The notes below the pieces were generated by a model. That model was not told the origin of the DNA, did not search any database, and saw only the letters and a list, made by a program, of their open reading frames with translations. The translations under genes and the position numbers were made by a program. DNA of 64,000 nucleotides from positions 1,488,001 to 1,552,000 of the forward strand of contig NZ_CP023540.1 of NCBI RefSeq assembly GCF_003692615.1. Direction: 5' to 3'. Below, piece after piece: positions 1 through 6,445 of the stretch (within the stretch, counting starts at the first letter, position 1; every line of letters starts with the position of its first letter). Origin of the DNA: Chryseobacterium sp. 6424. Lineage in GTDB: Bacteria; Bacteroidota; Bacteroidia; Flavobacteriales; Weeksellaceae.

Positions 1-475
1 CGAGTTGCTGCACCATAGACGCCCCTGCATTTTGATGTAGAGAAACGTCAACGCAAATATTCCTTTCAAAAGATTTAGCCAAAAGTTCCTTGCCTAATTG
101 CTCATTCAGTTCGCCGGTTTCGTCTTCAGAAAAAATATTAACGAGTGAAAAATAAAGGTTCTCATCCTGTACCGCCACATGTTCGGCAAGGTCTTTATTG
201 TTGATAAACAAAGATTTATCGGTAAGGTTCTCCACATTCTCATCAAGCAGGTAGGCGAAAATCCCTTCTTCGGATTCCGGCAGATAAGGCGCGACCAGTT
301 GGGTAGATTCTTCAATCCTCGGGAGTGTAGGTAAAGGCTGTTTTACCGAGTCATAATAAGGTTTTACGGAAATCCCTTCGAGATTCTCTTTACTGAGCAC
401 CGAATAAATATCCTCTGTTCTCAGCTGTTGCTGTACGAGTTTTTCCCAATCTTGAAGTGAAGTTTTACCAAACAT
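1..475 (-). CDS. Methylmalonyl-CoA mutase small (beta) subunit-like protein, C-terminus beyond window
   Basis: The first 158 residues of a longer protein that runs off the left edge. It starts MFGKTSLQDWEKLVQQQL and continues with a stretch containing GISVKPYYDS, which I recognise as the N-terminal style of the flavobacterial non-catalytic methylmalonyl-CoA mutase subunit. That family pairs with a B12-binding large subunit to interconvert methylmalonyl-CoA and succinyl-CoA; no B12 motif is expected in this part and none is visible. The start ATG lies one base after the stop of the FtsB-like gene, so it belongs to the udk-ftsB-mutase operon. Identification rests on N-terminal resemblance and gene order, since the catalytic-like barrel core is not in view. 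Confidence 0.65.
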   Translation of the reverse strand, partial: MFGKTSLQDWEKLVQQQLRTEDIYSVLSKENLEGISVKPYYDSVKQPLPTLPRIEESTQLVAPYLPESEEGIFAYLLDENVENLTDKSLFINNKDLAEHVAVQDENLYFSLVNIFSEDETGELNEQLGKELLAKSFERNICVDVSLHQNAGASMVQQL

Positions 476-476
476 A

Positions 477-830
477 TTAAGGTGTTTTTTTCAATTGTGT
501 GCTGTCAACCACCAGAATAAAGATTTCTTCATTCGGTTTTTTCATAAAGTAGTTTTCGCGGGCGTATTTTTCTTTTTCCTGCTTGTCGTTCATCAGTTTT
601 TTGTAGAACTCATCGTTTTTTTGATATTCTTCTTTATAATACGCCAGTTGTTTCTCGTATTTGCTGATCTCGCCGTTCATTTCGTTGATGACCAGGAACG
701 AATTGCTGTCAAAGAAAGTCATCCACACCATAAAAAGTGCCACCGTTATGAAATATTTATTGAGCATATACTTCTGGAACAGGCGGAAGGCACGGGTTTT
801 TGGCTTTATATCTTTGATGAGTTCACTCAT
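477..830 (-). CDS. FtsB/DivIC-like septum formation initiator
   Basis: A 117-residue bitopic membrane protein: a short basic cytoplasmic N-terminus, one membrane segment at about residues 27-47, then a coiled coil (about 50-90) of the form ...EKQLAYYKEEYQKNDEF. The order TM then coiled coil then an N-Y-F-rich end (ENYFMKKPNEEIFILV) is characteristic of FtsB/DivIC, which bridges FtsL and FtsQ in the divisome. Its start overlaps the stop of udk by four bases (ATGA), suggesting coupled translation, and the mutase subunit starts one base after its stop. This order is one I know from Flavobacteriia. The family call is good; the exact division role is inferred. Confidence 0.85.
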   Translation of the reverse strand: MSELIKDIKPKTRAFRLFQKYMLNKYFITVALFMVWMTFFDSNSFLVINEMNGEISKYEKQLAYYKEEYQKNDEFYKKLMNDKQEKEKYARENYFMKKPNEEIFILVVDSTQLKKTP

Positions 831-1450
831 GACACGTGGGACTTTTTCAGCGTGTTATTGATAACGGTTGACAGAAAATCAATGGCGACAGTATTTTGCT
901 TCATGTTCGGGACAATAAGGTCTGCTTCATTCTTTGAAGGCTCTATAAATTCCTGATGCATAGGCTTAAGCGTGGTTTGGTAACGGTGCAACACCTCCTG
1001 TAGGTCGCGGCCGCGCTCTTGTGTATCCCTACGGATTCTGCGGATCAAACGCTCATCAGAATCTGCGTGTACAAATACTTTGAGGTTAAATTCTTTCAGT
1101 AATTCAGCATTGGTAAGCACCAAAATCCCTTCTACGATCAGTACATTTTTCGGTTCGATGAGTACATGGTCGCCCGTACGCGAATGTGTAACGAAGGAAT
1201 AGATGGGCTGTTCGATGGTTTCGCCGGTTTTCAGGGCTTTCACATGCTTTATCAGCAGGTCGAAATCAATAGATTTCGGATGATCGTAATTAAGGACTTC
1301 CCGCTCGGCCAATGTAAGTTGGGGATTATCATGATAATAATTGTCCTGAGAAAGTACATTTACCCCTTCTGCATTAAGTTGTTGCAGGATTTTATTTACG
1401 ACAGTGGTTTTTCCTGATCCTGTTCCGCCGGCAATTCCGATTACGAGCAT
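827..1450 (-). CDS. udk: Uridine kinase
   Basis: A 207-residue cytosolic kinase that phosphorylates uridine and cytidine with ATP or GTP in pyrimidine salvage. The N-terminal P-loop GGTGSGKTT (residues 8-16) sits directly after the first beta strand, followed by the nucleoside-binding DNYYHD segment (about 37-42) and the YDHPKSIDFDLL segment typical of Udk. RRIRRDTQERGR (about 137-148) is the lid-type arginine-rich region. Length matches the family. First gene of a three-gene minus-strand operon with the FtsB-like and mutase genes. A TATCTTTG -7 box lies just upstream. Nothing unusual in the sequence. Confidence 0.95.
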   Translation of the reverse strand: MLVIGIAGGTGSGKTTVVNKILQQLNAEGVNVLSQDNYYHDNPQLTLAEREVLNYDHPKSIDFDLLIKHVKALKTGETIEQPIYSFVTHSRTGDHVLIEPKNVLIVEGILVLTNAELLKEFNLKVFVHADSDERLIRRIRRDTQERGRDLQEVLHRYQTTLKPMHQEFIEPSKNEADLIVPNMKQNTVAIDFLSTVINNTLKKSHVS

Positions 1451-1465
1451 AATTTATAATTTTTG

Positions 1466-1473
1466 CAAAGATA
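1466..1473 (-). promoter_or_regulatory. -7 box of the udk operon
   Basis: The minus strand reads TATCTTTG, matching the Bacteroidota -7 consensus TAnnTTTG, 16 bases before the udk ATG. No clear -33 TTG was found at 17-23 bases upstream, so only half of the promoter is supported. Confidence 0.5.
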
Positions 1474-1522
1474 AGATTTAGCGGCAGTTTTTGGGACGTC
1501 CGGTGCCGCATTTTAATAAATT

Positions 1523-2152
1523 TTATGGCATGCTGCTCTTTCGTTCGATACCGAAAATGTAATAAACAACGGCCAGCACACGCGCCAAGAATTCGCGCGA
1601 CTGGTTTCTGTAATAACTGCGGTTTGCCAGCACATCCTGCGCATCAAAGCCCAGCGCGTTCATCTGGTTGTTCCTTGCATAAAACAGCGCCCGAAGGTTG
1701 TGGAAACCCTGTGATACGATAATCACATCATTCTGTTTGAAGACATTTTTACAGTTATTGATGCTTGCCTGCGTCTTGAAGCCCTTAGGGTCTTCGGTAA
1801 TGATGTTTTCAGGCACGCCTTCCTGATAGACAAGGTAATTCTTCATCGCGAAAGGTTCATCATAACCAGGACTTTTTTCGCCGCTGACGATTATCTTCTT
1901 GATTTTACCGTGGTGATAAAGCAAAGCGGTAGCATCCATCCGGGCAGTAAAATAAGGATTGGATACGCCCGATTTCATACGTGGTGAAGTACCCAGCACC
2001 AAGGCGGTTTCTCGCGGTGGAATCTTTGATATTTTGGTGAACGTACGGCCATTGGTAAGCGCAAATACCCAGATATTGGCCAAAATCATCAGTAGTACAC
2101 CGCATTCTATCAGAATGAAAAAAAACTTAAATATGTCGAGTATTTTCTTCAA
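1523..2152 (-). CDS. SanA/YdcF-like DUF218 membrane protein
   Basis: A 209-residue protein with one N-terminal membrane segment (about residues 8-32) and a DUF218 domain beginning at ALVLGTSPRM (about 49-58) with GEKSP and SQGFHNLRALF motifs as in SanA, the vancomycin-exclusion protein linked to envelope barrier function in enterics. The soluble domain is probably periplasmic. The only plausible start is TTG at 2152: the upstream frame closes three codons earlier and the next ATG (residue 22) would cut the membrane segment. It follows the ferredoxin reductase gene by 15 bases, probably cotranscribed, although a TAAATTTG sequence overlaps its start codon. The molecular function of the family is not established. 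Confidence 0.8.
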   Translation of the reverse strand: MKKILDIFKFFFILIECGVLLMILANIWVFALTNGRTFTKISKIPPRETALVLGTSPRMKSGVSNPYFTARMDATALLYHHGKIKKIIVSGEKSPGYDEPFAMKNYLVYQEGVPENIITEDPKGFKTQASINNCKNVFKQNDVIIVSQGFHNLRALFYARNNQMNALGFDAQDVLANRSYYRNQSREFLARVLAVVYYIFGIERKSSMP

Positions 2153-2167
2153 ATTTACTTTTGCGCT

Positions 2168-3292
2168 TTATATCACATCAAAATTTACTTTAATTTTATC
2201 ACTCAGGACAACCGACATACACGCCAGGATCTGCCCCGATTTCTCTTCTTTCTCCGTAAGATATTCATTATCTAGAAGTTCAACTTCACCTTCCTCTAAA
2301 GTACAGACACAACTTCCGCAGATGCCCGATTTGCAAGAATACGGAACCGGGAAATCCTGTATGAGCAACTGCTGCAACAATTTGGTACGGTTATTTGGCA
2401 ACTGGGTGACGTAGGTATTATTGAACAGTTGAAATTCGACAGCAATGTTTTCAATCACCGGAAATTGTTTTTCCACCGGATAAATATCCTCATTATACTC
2501 CTGAAACAGTTCAAAATGAATATTCTTCTTCGGGATCCCATTGTTATAGCAGGCATTCGCCAAAGATTTTATCATTTCACCTTTACCACAAATCAGCACT
2601 TCATCCACGGCATCCCAAATGGTAGATTCTTCATCAGTATCATCGAGATGAAGAATTTGATTAATGATCAGGTGCAGTTTTTTCTCATCCAACCGGCCCT
2701 GGAAAAGGTGGTCGCCAGCCTCTTCGCGCGAGAAGAAATAATAAATCTGCAGCCGGTCACCGTATTTATCAACCAGTGCATCGAGGTCTTGTTTAAATGC
2801 GATTTCCTCTGACTTTCTATTGCCGTAAAACAGGAAAAGACGCGTGCGCGGTTCTTGGTGCAGGATATGTTTGAAATGACTGATGAGCGGGGTAATGCCA
2901 ATACCACCAGCAAATCCGAGTATTGTACGGAACTCGTGGGGCTTTGAGATCAGGGTGAAACGTCCCTGCGGCTCAGAAACCTCTACATAATCCCCAGTCT
3001 CAACATCATAATAAAGGTCCTTGGTAGAACTTTCATCCGAGCCAATCTTTATTCCTAACGCGATATTCTCTTCATGCGGCGCAGAAGTCATTGAAAAATC
3101 ATTCTGAACTACCTGTCCTTTCGATGCATATCTGAGCGTTACATATTGCCCGGCGTCAAACCTGAAATTTGGTTTCAATTCCTGCGGAACCTCAAATTCA
3201 AACGCGAAAGTGTTTTTGGTCAGTAGCTGCTTTTTCGTTAATTTTAGCCGATGAAAGGCTGCCTGGTTCGCTCTAGGTACTAGTTTTTCCAT
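2168..3292 (-). CDS. PaaE-like ferredoxin reductase (FAD, NAD(P)H, C-terminal 2Fe-2S)
   Basis: A 374-residue electron-transfer flavoprotein. Domains in order: FAD-binding barrel (about 15-115, with the RYASKGQ and MTSAP region), NAD(P)-binding domain (about 125-260, GFAGGIGITPLIS near 130 and a CGKGEM motif near 255), and a plant-type 2Fe-2S domain with ligands C320, C325, C328 and C358. This is the layout of PaaE/PaaK, the reductase of phenylacetyl-CoA epoxidase, and of related flavodoxin/ferredoxin reductases. No paa oxygenase genes are nearby, so the electron acceptor is unknown; in flavobacteria such genes often stand alone. Divergent from the TlpA gene across only 32 bases, with a TATTTTTG -7 box at 3306-3313. 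Confidence 0.85.
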   Translation of the reverse strand: MEKLVPRANQAAFHRLKLTKKQLLTKNTFAFEFEVPQELKPNFRFDAGQYVTLRYASKGQVVQNDFSMTSAPHEENIALGIKIGSDESSTKDLYYDVETGDYVEVSEPQGRFTLISKPHEFRTILGFAGGIGITPLISHFKHILHQEPRTRLFLFYGNRKSEEIAFKQDLDALVDKYGDRLQIYYFFSREEAGDHLFQGRLDEKKLHLIINQILHLDDTDEESTIWDAVDEVLICGKGEMIKSLANACYNNGIPKKNIHFELFQEYNEDIYPVEKQFPVIENIAVEFQLFNNTYVTQLPNNRTKLLQQLLIQDFPVPYSCKSGICGSCVCTLEEGEVELLDNEYLTEKEEKSGQILACMSVVLSDKIKVNFDVI

Positions 3293-3305
3293 AACATTAT
3301 TGTTT

Positions 3306-3313
3306 CAAAAATA
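3306..3313 (-). promoter_or_regulatory. -7 box of the ferredoxin reductase gene
   Basis: The minus strand reads TATTTTTG (TAnnTTTG consensus), 13 bases before the ATG, inside the 32-base divergent gap shared with the TlpA-like gene. No -33 TTG was recognised. Confidence 0.45.
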
Positions 3314-3324
3314 GTAAAAATAAA

Positions 3325-3894
3325 ATGAAAAAAATATTCCTCGGTATGATGACTTTTGCAGCATTAACCGCCTGTAAAAAAGAAAACAGCCTTACCGAAA
3401 CCAACGAAATCTCTGCAACTGATACAGCTACAATTACCCAAACTGAGGCACCGGACATCATCCCTTATCAGCAAGTAGAACTTAATGTAAAGGAGATGTC
3501 GGAAATGCTTGCGAAAAAAGACAATGACACTTTATATATCACCAACTTTTTTGCAACTTGGTGTGGCCCGTGCGTTCGTGAAATCCCTCATTTCAGAGAG
3601 AAAATGCAGGAAACTAAATCACAGCCAGTGAAATTTACCTTTGTAGGTTTAGACGTGAAAGAGGACTGGCCCACCAAGGTGAAAGAGTTTGTTGAAGCGC
3701 ATCAAATGTCGGAAAATACGGTGCTTATAAACCCAGAAACTTTGACACCAGAGTTCTTCCCAGCGAATTTCAAGCAGTGGGACGGCGGTTCCATCCCGTT
3801 TACCTTCATGCGCAAAGGCGATAAAACCGATGAAACCATCGGAATGATGAGTAAAGAAATGCTGAGCAGTAAAATAAATTCTTTCGGTAAATAA
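3325..3894 (+). CDS. TlpA/ResA-like thioredoxin-fold lipoprotein
   Basis: A 189-residue secreted thiol-disulfide protein. It begins with a lipoprotein signal peptide ending at C17 (LTAC lipobox), so it is likely anchored in a membrane facing the periplasm. The thioredoxin fold carries the active site WCGPC (residues 79-83), and a typical cis-proline-like segment SIPFTF near residue 152. Such proteins reduce or shuffle disulfides, for example in cytochrome c apoproteins. The FecCD permease gene starts 23 bases after its stop on the same strand, so they may share a transcript, but a functional link is not evident. Substrate is unknown. Confidence 0.85.
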   Translation: MKKIFLGMMTFAALTACKKENSLTETNEISATDTATITQTEAPDIIPYQQVELNVKEMSEMLAKKDNDTLYITNFFATWCGPCVREIPHFREKMQETKSQPVKFTFVGLDVKEDWPTKVKEFVEAHQMSENTVLINPETLTPEFFPANFKQWDGGSIPFTFMRKGDKTDETIGMMSKEMLSSKINSFGK

Positions 3895-3917
3895 CCCAAC
3901 AACATTAGCTGGAAACA

Positions 3918-4898
3918 ATGCGTATTCGGTTCAGAACGATTTGCTTTTTTTTAGTTGTGGCGGTCCTTGCAGCTGTTTTTGTGAATTTGAATACTGGTTT
4001 TTTAACACTTTCAGTAGCTGATTTCTTTTCCTCAGCATCACAAAATTCGCAGATTGCCGAGTTGCGTATCCACCGTATTTTGGCTGTTATGTTGGCAGGT
4101 CTGGCCATTCCTACCTCTGGGTTTCTGTTGCAGGAGTATTTTCAGAACCCACTTGCCGGTCCATCTGTGCTGGGTATTACATCTGCAGCCAGCCTCAGCG
4201 TGGCTTTCTATATTTTCTTCTCTAAAGACCTCTCCTTACCGATGTTTTTGCAGAACAGCTTCATCAGTATCACTGCCATCGCAGGCGCGCTGGTGCTGAT
4301 GCTGGTACTTATCGCCTTCTCGAATCGCTTCGCAGATAAATCTTTCCTTATTATCTTTGGGTTCCTGATTTCAGCCTTGGCTGGCGCCATTGTTTCGGTA
4401 TTGCAGTTCTATGCGGATAATCAGGATCTTAAGAATTATGTGTTGTGGAGTTTTGGCGCCAATAATCAGGTTTCTGGTAACCAAATCACCGTCTTGGCCA
4501 TCATGGTGCTTGTTGGTTTACTGCTAAGTTTCAAAACTATTAAACCATTGATTGGCAGCGCATTAGGCAACAGCTATGCGCAGAGTGTCGGGGTGAATCT
4601 TACTTTACTTAAATATCTGGTTATCATTGCTTCATCTGTGCTTTCTGCTTCTGTTACCGCTTTTTTAGGACCTATTCTCTTTATCGGGATTGTGGTGCCT
4701 CATTTCTGTAGAATGATTTACAATCCGTCCAAACTTTGGCATCAATGGATTTTAAACATGATTTTAGGAGTGTTGGTAATGGAGGTATTTTCAGTTATTT
4801 CAGAGGTTTCACAATTCCCATTGAACGTGATTACGTCTTTATTTGGCATCCCCGTGATCCTTACCATGATGTTAAACCACAGTAAAACAAGCCATTGA
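3918..4898 (+). CDS. FecCD-family ABC transporter permease
   Basis: A 326-residue polytopic inner-membrane protein with about nine to ten hydrophobic segments and the FecCD hallmarks: RIHRILAVMLAGLAIPTSGFL (split over residues ~50-70, the HR-PR-type motif), NPLAGPSVLGIT (about 76-87) and FLGPILFIGIVVPHFCR (about 250-266). This family forms the channel of importers for iron-siderophores, heme or cobalamin. Its ATPase gene follows one base after the stop. No periplasmic binding-protein gene is adjacent and there is a single permease gene, so it would act as a homodimer with a binding protein encoded elsewhere. The substrate cannot be read from the sequence. Confidence 0.9.
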   Translation: MRIRFRTICFFLVVAVLAAVFVNLNTGFLTLSVADFFSSASQNSQIAELRIHRILAVMLAGLAIPTSGFLLQEYFQNPLAGPSVLGITSAASLSVAFYIFFSKDLSLPMFLQNSFISITAIAGALVLMLVLIAFSNRFADKSFLIIFGFLISALAGAIVSVLQFYADNQDLKNYVLWSFGANNQVSGNQITVLAIMVLVGLLLSFKTIKPLIGSALGNSYAQSVGVNLTLLKYLVIIASSVLSASVTAFLGPILFIGIVVPHFCRMIYNPSKLWHQWILNMILGVLVMEVFSVISEVSQFPLNVITSLFGIPVILTMMLNHSKTSH

Positions 4899-4899
4899 T

Positions 4900-5823
4900 A
4901 TGTTTCTGGAACTTAAGGATACTACTTTCGGTCATAAGGAAGCTTTAATAAGTAAGGCAAATACTTCGCTGGCACTGGGCGAAGTGTGCTTATTGATTGG
5001 TAACAATGGTGTCGGGAAAACAACGCTGCTAAAGAGCATCCTCAACCAAATCCCTTTATTAAAAGGTGAAATTTACCTAAAAAATAGCTTACTGAAAACC
5101 CTCTCGTCCAAGCAAATCGCAGCACAGATCGCGATGGTATTCTCAAAGGCACAAATTCCGGCCAATTATACAGTGAAAGATCTGGTGTCGCTGGGGAAAT
5201 ATCTACACTACCCGTATTACTTCGAACTTACAAAAGAGGATGATGATGAAGTGGAACGGTTGATTCATGATCTGAATCTTCAACAGTATAAAAATTTCAG
5301 CCTGCAGCAACTTTCAGACGGAAATCTACAGAAAACCTTCATTGGGAGAGCCTTAGCTCAAAACTCGCCAATGATCATCCTTGATGAGCCAACCACGCAT
5401 TTGGACGAAGAAAACAAAATAAACATCCTGAAACTTCTACGGTCCCTTGCGAAAACACACAACAAGCTCATCTTATTTTCAAGTCATGACTGGCGGCTGG
5501 CGAAGGAATTTGCAGATAAAATTTGGATCATACACAACAAAAATCTTGAAACAGGAATTGCCGAAGAAATCTTGTTAAAACACAACGAACTGCTCAATGG
5601 ACGACTTTTCCAGATGGATGACGCCTTTGTTCCACCACATATCTCAGCCCCTGAAATGGAGAAGGAAATGCTCTATTCTTTCCTTCAGAAAAACTTCAAA
5701 AAAAACTTATCTGACCTTAAATTCACTTTTCACAGTAATATTTGGGAAATAGAATCTTCAGAGATTCATTATAAATGCACATCCTTTACAGATATTTCAA
5801 ATATTCTGTCAAAACACCTATAA
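4900..5823 (+). CDS. ABC transporter ATP-binding protein (FecE-like) with C-terminal extension
   Basis: A 307-residue ATPase partner of the preceding permease. Walker A is GNNGVGKTT (34-42), Walker B MIILDEP (158-164), and the switch histidine is H196. The signature motif reads LSDGNLQK at 138-145 instead of the usual LSGGE, so the second glycine is replaced by aspartate. FecE-type ATPases are usually about 250-265 residues; here an extra segment of some 60 residues at the end (after about 240) has no motif I recognise. The gene abuts the permease gene. Both the altered signature and the tail are worth comparing with close relatives. Confidence 0.85.
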   Translation: MFLELKDTTFGHKEALISKANTSLALGEVCLLIGNNGVGKTTLLKSILNQIPLLKGEIYLKNSLLKTLSSKQIAAQIAMVFSKAQIPANYTVKDLVSLGKYLHYPYYFELTKEDDDEVERLIHDLNLQQYKNFSLQQLSDGNLQKTFIGRALAQNSPMIILDEPTTHLDEENKINILKLLRSLAKTHNKLILFSSHDWRLAKEFADKIWIIHNKNLETGIAEEILLKHNELLNGRLFQMDDAFVPPHISAPEMEKEMLYSFLQKNFKKNLSDLKFTFHSNIWEIESSEIHYKCTSFTDISNILSKHL

Positions 5824-5848
5824 ATCAGCACATTTTAATGTTTTTAAA

Positions 5849-5874
5849 TGCATAAGAACTATTTCTCTTATGCA
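5849..5874. repeat. Inverted repeat downstream of the ABC transporter genes
   Basis: TGCATAAGA (5849-5857) and TCTTATGCA (5866-5874) form perfect 9-base arms around an 8-base loop. It lies 26 bases after the ATPase stop. There is no T run, so it is a weak terminator candidate; it could also be a second regulatory site upstream of marR. Confidence 0.4.
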
Positions 5875-5924
5875 AATCATATCATTTATAACGCTGATAA
5901 TCAAACACATAGACAATACACCAT

Positions 5925-5948
5925 AATTACTATGCATGCATAGTAATT
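5925..5948. promoter_or_regulatory. Perfect 24-bp palindrome, probable MarR operator
   Basis: AATTACTATGCA followed by its exact reverse complement TGCATAGTAATT. It ends 6 bases before a TATATTTG -7 box and covers the -33 region of the same promoter, in front of the marR gene. Position and symmetry fit a dimeric MarR repressor binding its own promoter. Binding itself is inference. Confidence 0.7.
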
Positions 5949-5954
5949 TTTTGT

Positions 5955-5962
5955 TATATTTG
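5955..5962 (+). promoter_or_regulatory. -7 box of the marR-fad operon
   Basis: TATATTTG, a perfect match to TAnnTTTG, 23 bases before the marR ATG. The -33 region is occupied by the palindrome at 5925-5948 and shows no TTG. Confidence 0.65.
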
Positions 5963-5985
5963 AGTATAAAGATTGAAAGAAAATT

Positions 5986-6438
5986 ATGGAAACAAAAACT
6001 GTTGAAAAGGTAGAGAATATTGATCTTGTATTAAAATCTACCTGGCTGGCTGTATCCAAGATGTACTCAGACCTCGCCCAAGATCACGATGCTACTGCGG
6101 TACAGGCACTCACCCTCCTTAAAATTGACCCAAAAGAAGGCACCCGAAGCACTAATCTGGGTCCCAAAATGGCGATCGAGCCTACTTCGTTGACTAGAAT
6201 CATCAAACTTCTCGAAGACAACGGATATATTTATAAGGAAAAGACTTCTACAGATAAGCGCGAAGTTATCATCAAACTGACTGATAAAGGCCTGAACAGC
6301 CGTAACTTATCTAAAGAAGCTGTGGTGAATTTCAACAGGGCGGTAGCCGAAAAAATCGCTCCGGACAAACTTCAGGTATTCAAAGAAGTAATGTCGGATA
6401 TATTACAGATTGCCAACGAATTAAATATTAAAAAATAG
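5986..6438 (+). CDS. MarR-family transcriptional regulator of the beta-oxidation operon
   Basis: A 150-residue winged helix-turn-helix dimeric regulator. Helical N-terminus (about 10-45), recognition region around LGPKMAIEPTSLTRIIKLLEDN (split: LGPKMAIEP at 58-66, SLTRIIKLLEDNG at 68-80), and wing YKEKTSTDKREVIIKLTDKG (about 84-103), as in MarR. It is the first gene ahead of fadN, fadA and fadE, with only seven bases to fadN, so by context it controls fatty-acid degradation and probably responds to an acyl-CoA. The palindrome over its own promoter points to autoregulation. Ligand and mode are inferred from family and position. Confidence 0.9.
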   Translation: METKTVEKVENIDLVLKSTWLAVSKMYSDLAQDHDATAVQALTLLKIDPKEGTRSTNLGPKMAIEPTSLTRIIKLLEDNGYIYKEKTSTDKREVIIKLTDKGLNSRNLSKEAVVNFNRAVAEKIAPDKLQVFKEVMSDILQIANELNIKK

Positions 6439-6445
6439 AAAAAGA

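Noticed and set aside
495..956. Plus-strand open frame of 153 codons over the FtsB-like and udk genes
   Set aside because: It lies opposite two well-identified genes, is an artefact of their codon use (long Phe/Val runs) and resembles no protein.
2168..3292. Part of a phenylacetate degradation cluster
   Set aside because: The reductase is PaaE-like, but no paaA-D, paaK or related gene is in the neighbourhood.
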